Shown: in pieces, positions 29,582-42,079 of the stretch
Layout: every line of letters begins with the position of its first letter
Numbering within the stretch: position 1 is the first letter of the stretch
Source: Dryomyza anilis
Lineage: Eukaryota > Arthropoda > Insecta > Diptera > Dryomyzidae
DNA length: 64,000 bases
NCBI GenBank assembly: GCA_951804985.1
Contig: OX638136.1
Location: forward strand, 9,613,852 to 9,677,851
Reading direction: 5' to 3'
Translations under genes and position numbers: made by a program
Notes under the pieces: model-generated
Database searches by the model: none
The model's input: only the letters and a program-made list of their open reading frames with translations
What the model was told of the DNA's origin: nothing

Positions 29582-32247
29582 TTAAGAAAAAATTATTATT
29601 AAAAAGAATAATAGTTTTTTCTTTTACATCATTAATATTTCAATATATTTCTTAATTTATTTAACTTACAATAATATTTAAAATCAATAATTATTTTTCA
29701 TATTATTATAATTTATTTTACTTATTTTCATTTTAAGAATCTTATTAATGCTTATCTTCGTTACTCAATTACTTAATTAATGGTCGCAGTTTTAGTGATA
29801 TTTATATACTTTATGTAACGTTAAAAAGAAAAATGTATAACATTACAAGTCACTGAACGTTGCAATTGACAAAACAGTAGTTGATCAAGTTACCGCTTTG
29901 CAATCGCTGCGTTCCGTGTTGCTCTGTTGTTTTTCTTGTTTATTCATCTAAGTCATTAAATGCTTTAATTTGTGCAACGATTTGTTTTCTTTTAAATTTT
30001 TTGCGATATTTATTGAAAATAATTCATTTAATTTTTATTGAGTATATCTTTAGTTATTGTTTATATTTATAGTTTTCATATTTTTAATTTTTCTTCAAGT
30101 TTTTCTTTACTTATTTCTAGTCTATTAAATTAATTATACAAACAAAAATGTAGTTGTGTCTTCTATTAATTTAAAACATAAATTGCTGTGATCGCTAGTT
30201 CTGTTACTTTCTGTTTACGTGTATAGGTTGGCTGGCTGCATTTTATTTGTTTCTGTCATTGTTTCAAAAAACATTGTTGTCATCATTTATTCTCATCTTT
30301 CGTCTTGATTTTTTTAGCTTTGTTAAATTTGATGTCATCTATGTTGCGTTGTTTTTTCAGTCAAATTAAATCGTATTTTGTTGAGAGCCGATACTAAAAT
30401 TGGTAATTTTGTAATTTTATATTTCTGGATATTAATACGAATTTGTCTTCTTTAAATGTTTTAAGAGTTCTTGTAGCGAAATTGTCATCTTCGGAATCAT
30501 CTTTAATTATACGTACATGTTGTTGTTTGATGTTGTTCTTTTATATTTCACTTGTTGTAAAAATATTTGAATATTTGAAGTTCTTAGTGTTTTTAATTTT
30601 CGTCTTCTTTTTTAAGAAATAATGTTCTTTTGTTGAAGAAATTGTCAGCATAATGTGTGAAACGTTGTTGATTTAGTACAATTATGATAACTTTGTTGAT
30701 GTGTCAAATTTCTTTTTCTATAAGGTTAGCATTGACAGCTGAATAAGTGTATATGGAATAGCTCCTTCAACTTATTTACAAAATATTAGCTTGTTCGTTG
30801 AGTGATAAAATTGTTATCCTTTAATTATATGTACGTAAAGATGTAAAATGTTGTTGCTTCTTTATGGTAGAATAGTCACAACTTTGCTGATTTGTCGAAC
30901 TTCCACATTCATGTTTATAGTGAGCTCCTTTCTTTTAATTAAACATATTATTGATGTACAATTGTTGTTGTCAGCACCATGACTCTCACATGTTTCTTTA
31001 TCATTCTTCTCTTGTACTTCATTACATAATATTACCATTTCAGACCTTTACCCAACAAAATTAAACGATCTTCTTTGACAATTAAAATATAAACTTAGTG
31101 TCTTCTGCGTCGAATTTTATTGTTTGGTGGACTGCTAGTTATTCTTCTTCTTCGTGCATGTTTTATTTCTTTGTCGTGGTTGAAATGCATTTCCAGAGCC
31201 AGGATTATAATTAAAAATACTTATTACTTTTTATTGTTTACTATAACTTTATAAATAATTTATATTTAATATCATTTGTATTTACAGTATTCATAATCTT
31301 TGTTTATATTACCTTACATCATAGTATTAAAATTTTATATTTTTATCGAACATTTGTGTACATATTTTATTTTACTTTAAAATCTTTAATTTTTTTTTTC
31401 TTAATATATAGAACTTCTTTTATTTATAATTTATTTAGCACATGAATCAATGCTAATTATTTTCAAAAATACTTATCTATTTATTCATGCACTAATTTAT
31501 GAATTTAATCATTATTGCCAATTTTCAATAATGGTAAGCGCGCGCGATTTATGCATAACTACTTTTGTACATTCAATAGGTACATATATATTTTCATTAC
31601 CGTGTAATGATCACATTTAAAACGTTTGTTAATTTTGTTAGATTGTGTATTGTATTTTTTTTTCTTATCATTCAATTATTGTTCAAATTTTTACGCTGCA
31701 TTAACGTATCTCGTTTCATTTTCGGTACATTAGTGCATTGTTCCTAGATGCAAAACGCTGAATTGCATTTTATCGCTTATAACATTAGCTCCTCACTTCT
31801 ATATGTGCTCCACTTTAGTGTGTGCTACGCTAACACCTATCTGTACTTCAAGTGCAATGATCTTTCTGTTGCCTGTTTCCATTGAAAATGATCTTGACAA
31901 TGAAACTGAAGTACTGAACTATCTCAATTATAGTGACAATGTATATTTTATTGCTTTGGCAAATTCGTACTGAATTCTTTTTTATGAAATATCTAATATA
32001 AACTTCTTTATACTTTATTCCATTCTCATTTAATACATGATCTAATGCTAGTTATCTTCTAAAATTAATACATAGCTATTTCCTCATGCACTAATTTAGA
32101 TTTTAAAAACATATTTTCTAAAAAAAAAATATTTACGCGTACTTTATTGACGTTGTTTGCAATATTATGCATTGCGGTTAATGATCATTATGAACTGTTG
32201 GTTCAGTTATTAATTTCTTTGTTTTTGTTCGTTGGATTGTGTATAAC
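29582..32247 (-). other. M2 spacer in env position
   Basis: Copy of the M1 spacer without the SINE and with only a few base changes (for example at 31695 and 32148). No gene recognised; the Arg-rich micro-ORF is at 31095-31190. Confidence 0.65.
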
Positions 32248-33172
32248 TTAAGAGTTATATGCTTTTAATAAGTTATTATGGAATATTTTCCCTTTTCCCT
32301 TGATACAGATCACTGTTGTCACAGGACTTATTATCGAAAGGACTTCATAGGGACCTACCCAGATTGGTGAAAATTTGTTTTTCCTATTCTGGTTTTTTAA
32401 TAAAACTTTATCTCCTTCCTTAAAAACTACCGTATTTAATGTATTATAGTAACTTCGTTTAGATCTTTCCTTAGCTTTTTCTTGATTTTGTCTGAATCTC
32501 ATGTGTACGCTGTATTTGGTATTTTAATACCTCATTGTAATCTTCACTGTTATAAATTGGTGAACATTTTCGTTTTAGGTTGGTTGGCATGTCAAATTCA
32601 AATCCGTATAAAGTACGACAAGGCGTTTGCCCTGTTGACATATGCACTGTGTTATTGTGCACATGCATTGCCGAATTCAACCATTGGTCCCAGTTGGACC
32701 CATCCTCTTTTGCAAAACATCTCAAATACTCCGCTAAAGGTCTGTGACTTCGTTCTAACGAGCCATTCGCCTGCGAGTGATAAGGTGTTATATGCATTTT
32801 TTTAATGTTTAATAACTTGCACGTGTCTGAAAATAATTTTGACACAAAATTTGAACCATTATCTGTAATTAAAATTTTCGGAATATTATAACGCGTGATA
32901 ATTTCCTCGTAAAAAGCTTTTGCTACTGTGCTTGCTTCCGCGTCTGGGATAGCTACGCAGCACATGTATTTTGAAAAATCGTCTTGAAAAGTTAAAATAT
33001 ATTTATTTCCTGACACTGTTTCAGGTAAAATTTCTACCAAGTCCATATAAACCTTATCGAATGGACGTGTTGGCGTATCTGTCAAAACCATTGGCATTTT
33101 TGTTAACTTTGTACTTTTGTTCATTTGGCATTTAGGACAGTTTCTAACATATTCTTTTATTTGTTTTTGCAT
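32248..33172 (-). pseudogene. M2 integrase, frameshifted
   Basis: Nearly identical to M1 integrase including both frame changes; one C-terminal residue differs (SYYNT for SYDNT) and one in the core (HNN for HNS). Confidence 0.85.
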
Positions 33173-34224
33173 TCCCCTCCATTTAAATTGTTTCTTAATC
33201 CTAAAGTATGTTTAAGTGTGCCCTGATGGCCTCCTAGTGCTGAATCATGAAAATCTTTCATCACGGTTTTAATTTCATCTGGATCAGTTAATATTTGAGC
33301 TGAATTCGTGTCATTATTTGTATCTATTATTGTTTCATCTACGACTGGTGTACTGATTTGTGGTTTTATTTTTGTGATTTGCTGATCTAAAATATTTTGT
33401 GTAGTTTTGGATCGTGTTTGGACGGCTGTAATATCTGGTTCTATATATGGAATTCTGCTTAAAGCATCCGCATTTAAATTCTTTTTGCCTGGTTTGTACA
33501 TTATTTCAAAATCATATTCCGATAATTTGTGTCGGAAACGAGCAAGGCGGGATGTCTGATCTTTTAAATTTGCAATACCTTTTAGAGGCTGATGATCTGT
33601 AAAAATTTTGAATGGTCGCCCTAATAGGTATGCTCTAAAATTCTTTGTTGCCCAAACAATTGCTAAAAATTCCTTTTCAATGGTAGAATATCGTTTTTCT
33701 GCTCCATTTAAAGTTATACTTGCAAACGCGATCGGTCGGTCGCTTCCTACTTCACATTGAGATAGGACTGCACCTACTGCTTCGTTACTTGCGTCTGTTG
33801 TTAGTAAAAAAGTTTTTCTAAAATCTGGATATGCTAATATTGGAGGTGAAATTATTGATTCTTTCAATTTAATAAATGAATTTTGACAATCGTCCGTCCA
33901 TTTAAATTTAACGTCCTTTTTAAGTAAATTATTAATTGGTAAAGCTAACCTTGCCATATTGCTTATGAACTTTCTGTAATAATTAATTAATCCCAAGAAT
34001 GCTTGTACTTCTTTTCTGTTTCTTAGTACTGGAATATTTTTTACGCATTCGACCTTAGCGGGGTCTGGCAGCGCACCAAGTTCTGAATATTTATGCCGTA
34101 AATATACAACTTCACGACGTAAAAACTGACACTTTTCGGTATTTAATTTTAAATTATGGTCTTTTAGTTTCTGTAATACTTTACTTAATCTGTGTTCATG
34201 TTCGTTTATATTTTTCCCATACAC
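33157..34224 (-). pseudogene. M2 RT C-terminal part, RNase H and linker
   Basis: Same 355-codon frame as M1, bounded by the same two frame breaks. Confidence 0.85.
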
Positions 34225-34234
34225 AACTATATCA

Positions 34235-34636
34235 TCAAGATATACAAAACAATCGATACCCTGTTAAGATGTGATTCATTATTCTCTGGAAAGTTGCTGG
34301 TGCCCCTGTTAAACCGAAAGGCATCCAATTAAATTCAAAATGTCCAAGTCCTGTACTGAAGGCAGTTTTTTCTTTATCACCTTCTTCTTCTAAGACCTGA
34401 TGATAGCCACTTGCTAAATCTAAAGTTGAAAAATACCGACTGTGACCTAATTGATCTAATATTTCATCTATTCGCGGAATAGGAAATAGCTGTTTAACGG
34501 TTACGTCATTTAATTTACGGAAATCTATGACAAGTCTCCATTTTTTGTTACCGTCTTTGTCGCATCTCTTCGGTACCAATAATAATGGTGAATTCCAGGG
34601 TGATATGCTTGGCGATATAATGCCAGCATCTAACAT
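34235..34636 (-). pseudogene. M2 RT N-terminal part
   Basis: RT motifs as in M1. It is cut off from the protease by a two-base TG expansion near 34668-34677, absent in M1 and present in M3. It ends at the shared 8-bp deletion before YLDD. Confidence 0.85.
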
Positions 34637-35997
34637 TTTGTTAACCTGTCTATTAATTTCCTCTCTATGTGTGTGTGTGGAAGTTTGTATTGCTTTTGAT
34701 TAATTGGTGGTTGATTCCATTGTGTTGTTATATCGTGTTTAAGTATCGGCGTGTATGACAGTTCGTCACCTTCTAAGTGAAAAACATCGTGGTAAGAAAT
34801 ACAAAGATTTTGTAATGATGTGGTTTCCTCCTTATTTAAAGATTCATCGATGTTAATTTTTTCTAATAATCTATTAATCCTATTTTTTATATTCACTGAA
34901 TTTATAGTATTTATTGTAGATTTGTTTGTATCTGATTCCCTATACTGATTAAAATTTGAAAATTTCGGTTTAAAATTGTTGTCTATTATAATGTCCTTTT
35001 CTGTAGCATTTAATACTGAGACATAAACTTTATTTTTGTTAACATTCGATAAGCTTTCTCCCAAATATACTCCAGGATAAATTTCTTGTTTATGTATTAA
35101 AACAATTGGAATTTTTGTTTTTAGTTTAATTTCTACTATTTTTACGGTTCTTGGCATGATTTTTATTTCATGATTGTAATAAATATTTTCTATGTCGGAT
35201 CGCGTTTTCATTGGTAATAGAATAGTGTGATTCTTTCCTTTATCGTAGAATGTTATAGTCTTATTAATTGCGTTTATTACGGATCTGTTCCATATGTTAT
35301 CCCGTCCTATTATTCCGTCTGCTGGTATTCCTTGTTCAAGAGATACTACATGCATTATTAAATGTAACCACTTTATATTACTGTGTTGTATATTGGTCGT
35401 GCCTAACGTCCTTATGCATCCACCAAAAGCCCCATTAAAATCTTTCTTACTATTTTTGTCAAATCTCGGTAGTTGTATCAATGCACCTTCTTTTATTATG
35501 CTTGCATCTGCTCCTGAGTCTACTAGTAATATGAGTTTTCCATTTTTAGCTGCCTCGCAAGGTACTTTAATGAACACATCACTTACATTAGACAATTTGA
35601 AGTCCCCCTTTCTATTGTATATTTTGTTAATTCTCTTTTTATTTAATCCACTCAACTGTTGTCTGATTTTATTATCATAACATGTTATAAAATTTTCAAA
35701 CCTTTTCAACATTCCTGTAAACATATTGTTCACCTTTTGACCTATTTGCATTTCTTCCCATACACATCTTTGCCGATTAGTTTCATCTGCTACTAATTTA
35801 ATCATTTTTGCCCCTATTGCTATTATCATATATATAAAGAAATGTATTAATGCAAAAATTACCATTGTCACACCCTTACAATCAAACCACGGTGGATCAA
35901 TATGTGTATCAACGGTCACTTCAGACGTCTGATTTGCAATATTTTCCTCCACCGGTTTTCTCTTATTTTTAGGAGTTTGGGTAGTAAATGTGATCAC
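34630..35997 (-). pseudogene. M2 Pol N-terminal region and protease
   Basis: 455 codons joining the hydrophobic segment (VTMVIFALIHFFIYMIIA) and the protease (VDSGADAS, IIGRDNIW) in one frame, without the M1 stop. A 3-bp deletion relative to M1 removes one Cys codon (GDFKLS for GDCFKLS). Confidence 0.83.
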
Positions 35998-36185
35998 AGA
36001 CCCTTCAGCCTTATGATTTACTATTTCTACCCTTTTTGACCTAATTTTGCTATTTTTAATGGATCCCCAGCTTACTGGCCTTGGCTGGGCCCCTGGTAGT
36101 TTCCCTTGTTTTGATCATTATTCTCCCTCGCCAGATAATCCCTCTTGGCGTAGCAATCAGTTTCTACATGACCAAGTCTACGACA

Positions 36186-36623
36186 TCAATCACATTTTAA
36201 ATTATTTCTAGGGGTATTCCCATTTCTATTGTTATTATTTCTATTATTATTATTATTGGTACGGTACGTAGTGTTATGTCCTGCTTGCAAATTGTTGTTT
36301 AAAAATTCCCTATTAACGACTGGATGGTTTTGTGTACGTCCAAACCCTTCCATATTTTGAGCTTCTAATATAATGGAAGCACACCTCCAACTAGATTCGT
36401 GCCCATATTTTTCACACTCTATACAAAACGGTGTGTTTTTCCGCGTAATACATTCGTCTCGTGTATGTCCTTTTTTCTGGCAAAAAGAGCATGTTGGTCG
36501 TATTTTTGATCCTTCTGTTTTATTTTGGGTTGATATTTTGTGATTTAGTGGGGTAGTTTGAAAATGATTGTTTTGAATACTATTCGTTGGACTGGTTACA
36601 GATCGTTGTTCGAAATTGTACAC
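36186..36623 (-). pseudogene. M2 nucleocapsid
   Basis: Same as M1: two intact knuckles and a TGA in the third. Confidence 0.82.
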
Positions 36624-37220
36624 TTCCTCGGGGAATCTCGGACCCCTTGAATTGTTATCTGGGCCTTTAATGCTTCATCTAATAAATCATTCAAGTTTTC
36701 TGCTTTGCTACTTAATAATAAAACCTTTATTGTCGGATCCTTTACACCTACCTTGAATGCTGTCAGAACTGAGTTTACTAGTTCCGTATTAAAAACATCT
36801 GTAGGTAGATTTTTATTTTTGTACCTTGAATCTGCTATTTCATTAGCGTTTGCCCATAATCTTTCTAATCTTCTTGCAAATGTCCTCAGACTTTCACCAT
36901 CCGTCTGATATGCTTTTCTAATACTATCCTGAACCGAATCTAACGTAGTCATTTTTAAATATGTATTTCTTAGAACGTCAAATAACTCCTCCAAATCATT
37001 GAACTTTCTTGTGCGGACTAGATCATAAGGGTCACCAAGAAGATGCAGTTTGACACAGCTAATGAATTCTTCTTTGTTTTCTTTTGTAATTTTTAGACTT
37101 GCTAAAGCACAAGCGTCCATGAATCTATAAAGTTCAGTTTTAGCGGATGGTGATTCCGATCCCATAAAAAATGGAACCACACTTCCTACGTAATTCGATA
37201 CAGTATCTAACGACATTTCT
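36596..37220 (-). pseudogene. gag: M2 gag, C-terminal half only
   Basis: About 206 codons from MSLDTVSNYV; identical to M1 apart from single changes. The N-terminal half, with the coiled coil, is replaced by LINE sequence. Confidence 0.85.
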
Positions 37221-37777
37221 CGAGTAGCGTCAACATAGCCATGGGGGACGGTCGTGTCGCCTAGACCTCCTACATTTTTACTCGTTCGTCGTCTGTCCGT
37301 CGTCTATTTAAATTATTTGTGTTAAAATTCGTGCAAAGTCCAGTGTCGTCTTTTAATAGTTGCAAAAAAAAAAAAAATAATAAATATAAATAATAAATAA
37401 TAAATAAAAGCGCAAACAATAAACCAAACATTATTAAATCCACAAACACAACAACAACAATAAACCAAAACCGGTTTCGTCTGCCGTTGGCTGCTGAGTT
37501 GCTGCACTCGCTGCATTTTTTTTTTTATTTGCAATTGCCAACGCAAGGGGCTCTTCTATGCCCTCTGCCGCAATTGTATTTTGTTTTTCGTTATTCTTCC
37601 CTTCCCCATCCTACTCCCTGCTACGTGCGTGCACGGTTGATGCTGCACTGAGTGCGTAAGCTACGCTGTGGTTAAGGCATAACACTCGCCACTGCTTTGC
37701 TTGCGCTCTCATTTGTTTGTGTCAACTGCTGCACGTTTGTGGTATGTTTGATTGTTTTAAACTTGCCCAGTAGGAAA
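37221..37777 (+). other. LINE 5' region
   Basis: About 557 bp before the ATG with no second ORF; it contains A-rich and AAT-type runs (37363-37450). Either this family has no ORF1 or the copy is 5' truncated. Confidence 0.5.
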
Positions 37778-40666
37778 ATGCCGCAAAAATTCCGCATAGA
37801 TTTTTGCAACGTTCGTGGGCTGAGGGCGAATTTTTTCTCTGTATATGCGTATGTGTCCATCCATAGGCCTCAAATAATGGCACTATGTGAGACCCAGGTT
37901 CATGAGGGTACAGATCCACTGGATTTTCATGTGCCTGGTTATCACCTGTTGCCATTATTCTCTGCCCATAGGGGCCTTGCTCTATTTATTCGGAGTGACG
38001 TTGCGTATCAACTGCAGCAACAGCATAGTGTGTCGGATAGCGAATTTAATACAATTTGGGTTAAATTCAAAATCCAAACACACATCATGCACTTGTGCTT
38101 TCTTTATAGGAGTCCGAATCTAGATAGGGTTTCCACCTGTAATAAGCTGGATGCCTTATCTGATTCGATCTCAAATATATTGGAGCAATTTCCAGGCAGT
38201 GAAATTGTTGTTGCGGGCGATTTTAATGTACACAACGCCACTTGGTTGAGCCACTCGGGTCTTCCAACACAGGAGGGTTGTTATGTTGAGCTGTTTGCAG
38301 AGTGCAATCAACTCACTCAATTGGTGAAGGAACCGACGTACCTTCCACGCGTCGGTGGGCAAAGCCCAAAAGTCCTAGACCTTTTTCTGACTTCACATCA
38401 TGAAAAATATGATGTAAAAGTCCTTGCACCTCTTGGTAACTCCGACCACTGTACTGTTTCCGCTGAGTTTTCGTATTCTAGTTTACGCGCCTCTTCGATT
38501 AAAGCCCCGAAGAGGACTGTATGGCTTTACGAAAAAGCAAATTGGGTTGCGTTAAATGATTTTTTTCGTAACTTTAATTGGAAATTGTGTTTCGCTGACA
38601 GAGACATAAATGCCGCGGCTACAATGGTACAAAATATTATTTTATTAGGTATGCGGTCCTTCATACCTTCTAAAAAAATTAGCATTAAACCCAAGGACCA
38701 CTCATGGTTTAATGAGACTTGCAGGATTGCAGTCAGGTCGAAAGAGGAAGCCTTTCAAAATTGGCGTTCTAACAAGAATGCTGACACAGAAAGACTTCGC
38801 ATACAGGCTAGGAATCGCTGTAATGCCGTGATCTCGCGCGAAAAGTTTCTTCACGAACAAAACGCGCGCAAAAGGGTCCTACTCTACCATAGAGGTAGTA
38901 AAAATTTCTGGTCATTCGTTAAAAGAGTGAAGAATCAGACGACATCGTCTACTCCAACTCTTATTATGAATGGCCAGACCTTCACTGACCCGGTTGATAA
39001 AGCTAATCTCTTGGCAGAATTATTTTCAAATAATTCAACGCTCCCGGATAGTAATCAACCACTGCCCGTCGTAGATTTTGTTTCTTCTGCAATGCCGGAA
39101 ATTCATTTTCGAACTCGGGCAGTTAAAAAGGTTTTAGCAAACCTCAACATTAACAAAGCCTCTGGGCCAGATGGCATATCTGCCCATGTGTTGAAGAAGT
39201 GCGCGTCAACGCTGGCTTGTCCGTTGCGTAACCTTTTCAACATCTCCTACACGACAGGAGTTTTTCCATCTTGTTGGAAGGTTGCCAATGTTCAGCCAGT
39301 ACCGAAAAAGGGCGAGGCTACGAACCCTGCCAATTACCGACCCATTGCAATATGCTCAGCACTCTCCAAAGTAATGGAGAGCGTAATTAACTTCCACCTT
39401 GTGAACTATCTTGAGCACAACGAATTGCTCAGTGACCGCCAATATGGTTTCCGTAGGGCCAGATCCACAGGGGACTTGATGGCGGTCCTCTCCGAAAAGT
39501 GGAATAAATGTATTCACCTTTTCGGGGAGAGTAAGGCTGTTGCTCTCGATATTTCCAAGGCTTTTGATCGAGTGTGGCATAAAGCCCTCGTTTCAAAACT
39601 AATTGCATTTGGTGTCGGTGAATCTTTTACTCGATGGATATCGAGTTTTCTCCAGGGTCGTTCTATACGAGTTGCGATGGATGGTGTTTTTTCAGAACAA
39701 CATTCCATCAATTCTGGAGTTCCGCAGGGTTCCGTCCTATCCCCGTCCCTATTTCTGGTATTTATCAATGACCTTCTGTCATTGACCCAGAACCCAATTC
39801 ATTCCTTTGCAGATGACAGTAACATTTGTCATTCATACTCGTTCAACAAGCGCCCAAACTCTTTGGAGATTGAGAGTAAAAGACGCACTATGAATGACAC
39901 GCTCAATAATGACCTTAAATCAATCTCCGAGTGGGGTATTGCAAACAGAGTAGATTTTAATGCAAGCAAGACCCAATGTTGTCTGTTATCTCACAAAAGA
40001 ATGGATTCACTCCTCCCTCCCCTCAATATGGGTGCTGTGGATATTGCGCAGTCAGCTGCTCTTGACGTTCTGGGCATATCAATTCAATGTGATCTACGTT
40101 GGAATGATCACATATTTAATGTGTCGAAAGAAGCTGCCAAGTGCCTCGGTTTTTTAAAACGGTGTAAAACATACTTCACTCCTGCTGACCTGCGTACTGT
40201 CTACACCACCTATATTCGGCCTAAAATGGAATTCAATTCGCACATTTGGGCAGGAGCTTCAAAATCCTCCTTGGAGTTCCTGGACCGAATTCAACAACGT
40301 GCGATATATTTGATAGGGGATGAAAATATCTCATCGTCTATTGGTTCTCTTGAGCACCGAAGGACCGTTGGGTGTGTAAGCCTGTTTTATAGGTATTACA
40401 ACGGTAAGTGTTCGAGTGAAATACATGGCCTGATTCCACCAGGTCGTGTGTTTTCTCGTTCTACTCGGGCATCAAATCAAGCCCATCCCTTCGTAGTCCA
40501 CTCGACTCTCAACAGAACCACGCATTATAGAGATAATTCGTTCTTCAGTCGCACGACACGTTTGTGGAACAATCTCCCTGCGTCCGTTTTTCCCGACATT
40601 TTTGATATTGGCAAGTTCAAAACAAACATTCACCGACACTACTCCATCTTTCCCCCCTCCATTTAA
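37778..40666 (+). CDS. LINE endonuclease-reverse transcriptase, intact frame
   Basis: ATG at 37778 gives 962 residues without interruption; no earlier in-frame ATG is seen. The AP-type endonuclease occupies about residues 1-235: NVRGL (11-15), CET with the catalytic Glu (37-39), YRSP, GDFNVHN (147-153), SDHC (222-225). The RT follows: INKASGPDGIS, NYRPIAI, GFRRARST, ALDISKAFDRV, SGVPQGSVLSP, and FADDSN at about 677. The C-terminal region has FLKRCKTYF, IRPKMEFNSHIW and LWNNLPASVF as in Jockey/CR1-type elements. No RNase H is seen. An EN-RT of this kind nicks DNA and copies its RNA at the nick. The frame looks young compared with the surrounding elements. Confidence 0.9.
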   Translation: MPQKFRIDFCNVRGLRANFFSVYAYVSIHRPQIMALCETQVHEGTDPLDFHVPGYHLLPLFSAHRGLALFIRSDVAYQLQQQHSVSDSEFNTIWVKFKIQTHIMHLCFLYRSPNLDRVSTCNKLDALSDSISNILEQFPGSEIVVAGDFNVHNATWLSHSGLPTQEGCYVELFAECNQLTQLVKEPTYLPRVGGQSPKVLDLFLTSHHEKYDVKVLAPLGNSDHCTVSAEFSYSSLRASSIKAPKRTVWLYEKANWVALNDFFRNFNWKLCFADRDINAAATMVQNIILLGMRSFIPSKKISIKPKDHSWFNETCRIAVRSKEEAFQNWRSNKNADTERLRIQARNRCNAVISREKFLHEQNARKRVLLYHRGSKNFWSFVKRVKNQTTSSTPTLIMNGQTFTDPVDKANLLAELFSNNSTLPDSNQPLPVVDFVSSAMPEIHFRTRAVKKVLANLNINKASGPDGISAHVLKKCASTLACPLRNLFNISYTTGVFPSCWKVANVQPVPKKGEATNPANYRPIAICSALSKVMESVINFHLVNYLEHNELLSDRQYGFRRARSTGDLMAVLSEKWNKCIHLFGESKAVALDISKAFDRVWHKALVSKLIAFGVGESFTRWISSFLQGRSIRVAMDGVFSEQHSINSGVPQGSVLSPSLFLVFINDLLSLTQNPIHSFADDSNICHSYSFNKRPNSLEIESKRRTMNDTLNNDLKSISEWGIANRVDFNASKTQCCLLSHKRMDSLLPPLNMGAVDIAQSAALDVLGISIQCDLRWNDHIFNVSKEAAKCLGFLKRCKTYFTPADLRTVYTTYIRPKMEFNSHIWAGASKSSLEFLDRIQQRAIYLIGDENISSSIGSLEHRRTVGCVSLFYRYYNGKCSSEIHGLIPPGRVFSRSTRASNQAHPFVVHSTLNRTTHYRDNSFFSRTTRLWNNLPASVFPDIFDIGKFKTNIHRHYSIFPPSI

Positions 40667-41154
40667 CCTATCATCCCTTCTTACGATCAACACTGTGCAT
40701 TGCATGAATAGGGGGCATCCCCTGAGCGTTGGTTAATTTGTAAAAAAAAAAAAAAAAAGTGCAATGATCTTTCTGTTGCCTGTTTCCATTGAAAATGATC
40801 TTGACAATGAAACTGAAGTACTGAACTATCTCAATTATAGTGACAATGTATATTTTATTGCTTTGGCAAATTCGTACTGAATTCTTTTTTATGAAATATC
40901 TAATATAAACTTCTTTATACTTTATTCCATTCTCATTTAATACATGATCTAATGCTAGTTATCTTCTAAAATTAATACATAGCTATTTCCTCATGCACTA
41001 ATTTAGATTTTAAAAACATATTTTCTAAAAAAAAAATATTTACGCGTACTTTATTTACGTTGTTTGCAATATTATGCATTGCGGTTAATGATCATTATGA
41101 ACTGTTGGTTCAGTTATTAATTTCTTTGTTTTTGTTCGTTGGATTGTGTATAAC

Positions 41155-42079
41155 TTAAGAGTTATATGCTTTTAATAAGTTATTATGGAATATTTTCCCT
41201 TTTCCCTTGATACAGATCTCTGTTGTCACAGGACTTATTACCGAAAGGACTTCATAGGGACCTACCCAGATTGGTGAAAATTTGTTTTTCCTATTCTGGT
41301 TTTTTAATAAAACTTTATCTCCTTCCTTAAAAACTACCGTATTTAATGTATTATCGTAACTTCGTTTAGATCTTTCCTTAGCTTTTTCTTGATTTTGTCT
41401 GAATCTCATGTGTACGCTGTATTTGGTATTTTAATACCTCATTGTAATCTTCACTGTTATAAATTGGTGAACATTTTCGTTTTAGGTTGGTTGGCATGTC
41501 AAATTCAAATCCGTATAAAGTACGACAAGGCGTTTGCCCTGTTGACATATGCACTGTGTTATTGTGCACATGCATTGCCGAATTCAACCATTGGTCCCAG
41601 TTGGACCCATCCTCTTTTGCAAAACATCTCAAATACTCCGCTAAAGGTCTGTGACTTCGTTCTAACGAGCCATTCGCCTGCGAGTGATAAGGTGTTATAT
41701 GCATTTTTTTAATGTTTAATAACTTGCACGTGTCTGAAAATAATTTTGACACAAAATTTGAACCATTATCTGTAATTAAAATTTTCGGAATATTATAACG
41801 CGTGATAATTTCCTCGTAAAAAGCTTTTGCTACTGTGCTTGCTTCCGCGTCTGGGATAGCTACGCAGCACATGTATTTTGAAAAATCGTCTTGAAAAGTT
41901 AAAATATATTTATTTCCTGACACTGTTTCAGGTAAAATTTCTACCAAGTCCATATAAACCTTATCGAATGGACGTGTTGGCGTATCTGTCAAAACCATTG
42001 GCATTTTTGTTAACTTTGTACTTTTGTTCATTTGGCATTTAGGACAGTTTCTAACATATTCTTTTATTTGTTTTTGCAT
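41155..42079 (-). pseudogene. M3 integrase, frameshifted
   Basis: Same breaks as M1 and M2; C-terminal SVISPVTTEIC differs from SIISPVTTVIC of the others. Confidence 0.85.

Larger units (their letters stand above)
29566..37220 (-). mobile_element. M2, 5' truncated in gag by a LINE junction
   Basis: Minus-strand copy with polypurine tract (29566-29581), env-less spacer, INT, RNase H, RT, PR, NC and the C-terminal half of gag. The rest of gag, leader, primer site and 5' LTR are missing: at 37220/37221 the sequence changes to LINE DNA. It lacks the SINE of M1. Confidence 0.87.
37221..40758 (+). mobile_element. non-LTR retrotransposon (LINE) between M2 and M3
   Basis: Plus-strand element of about 3.5 kb with a 5' region, one long EN-RT frame and a 3' run of 17 A (40742-40758). 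No ORF1 is present. The flanks do not match each other (gag of M2 on the left, spacer of M3 on the right), so no target-site duplication can exist in the normal sense. Confidence 0.88.
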
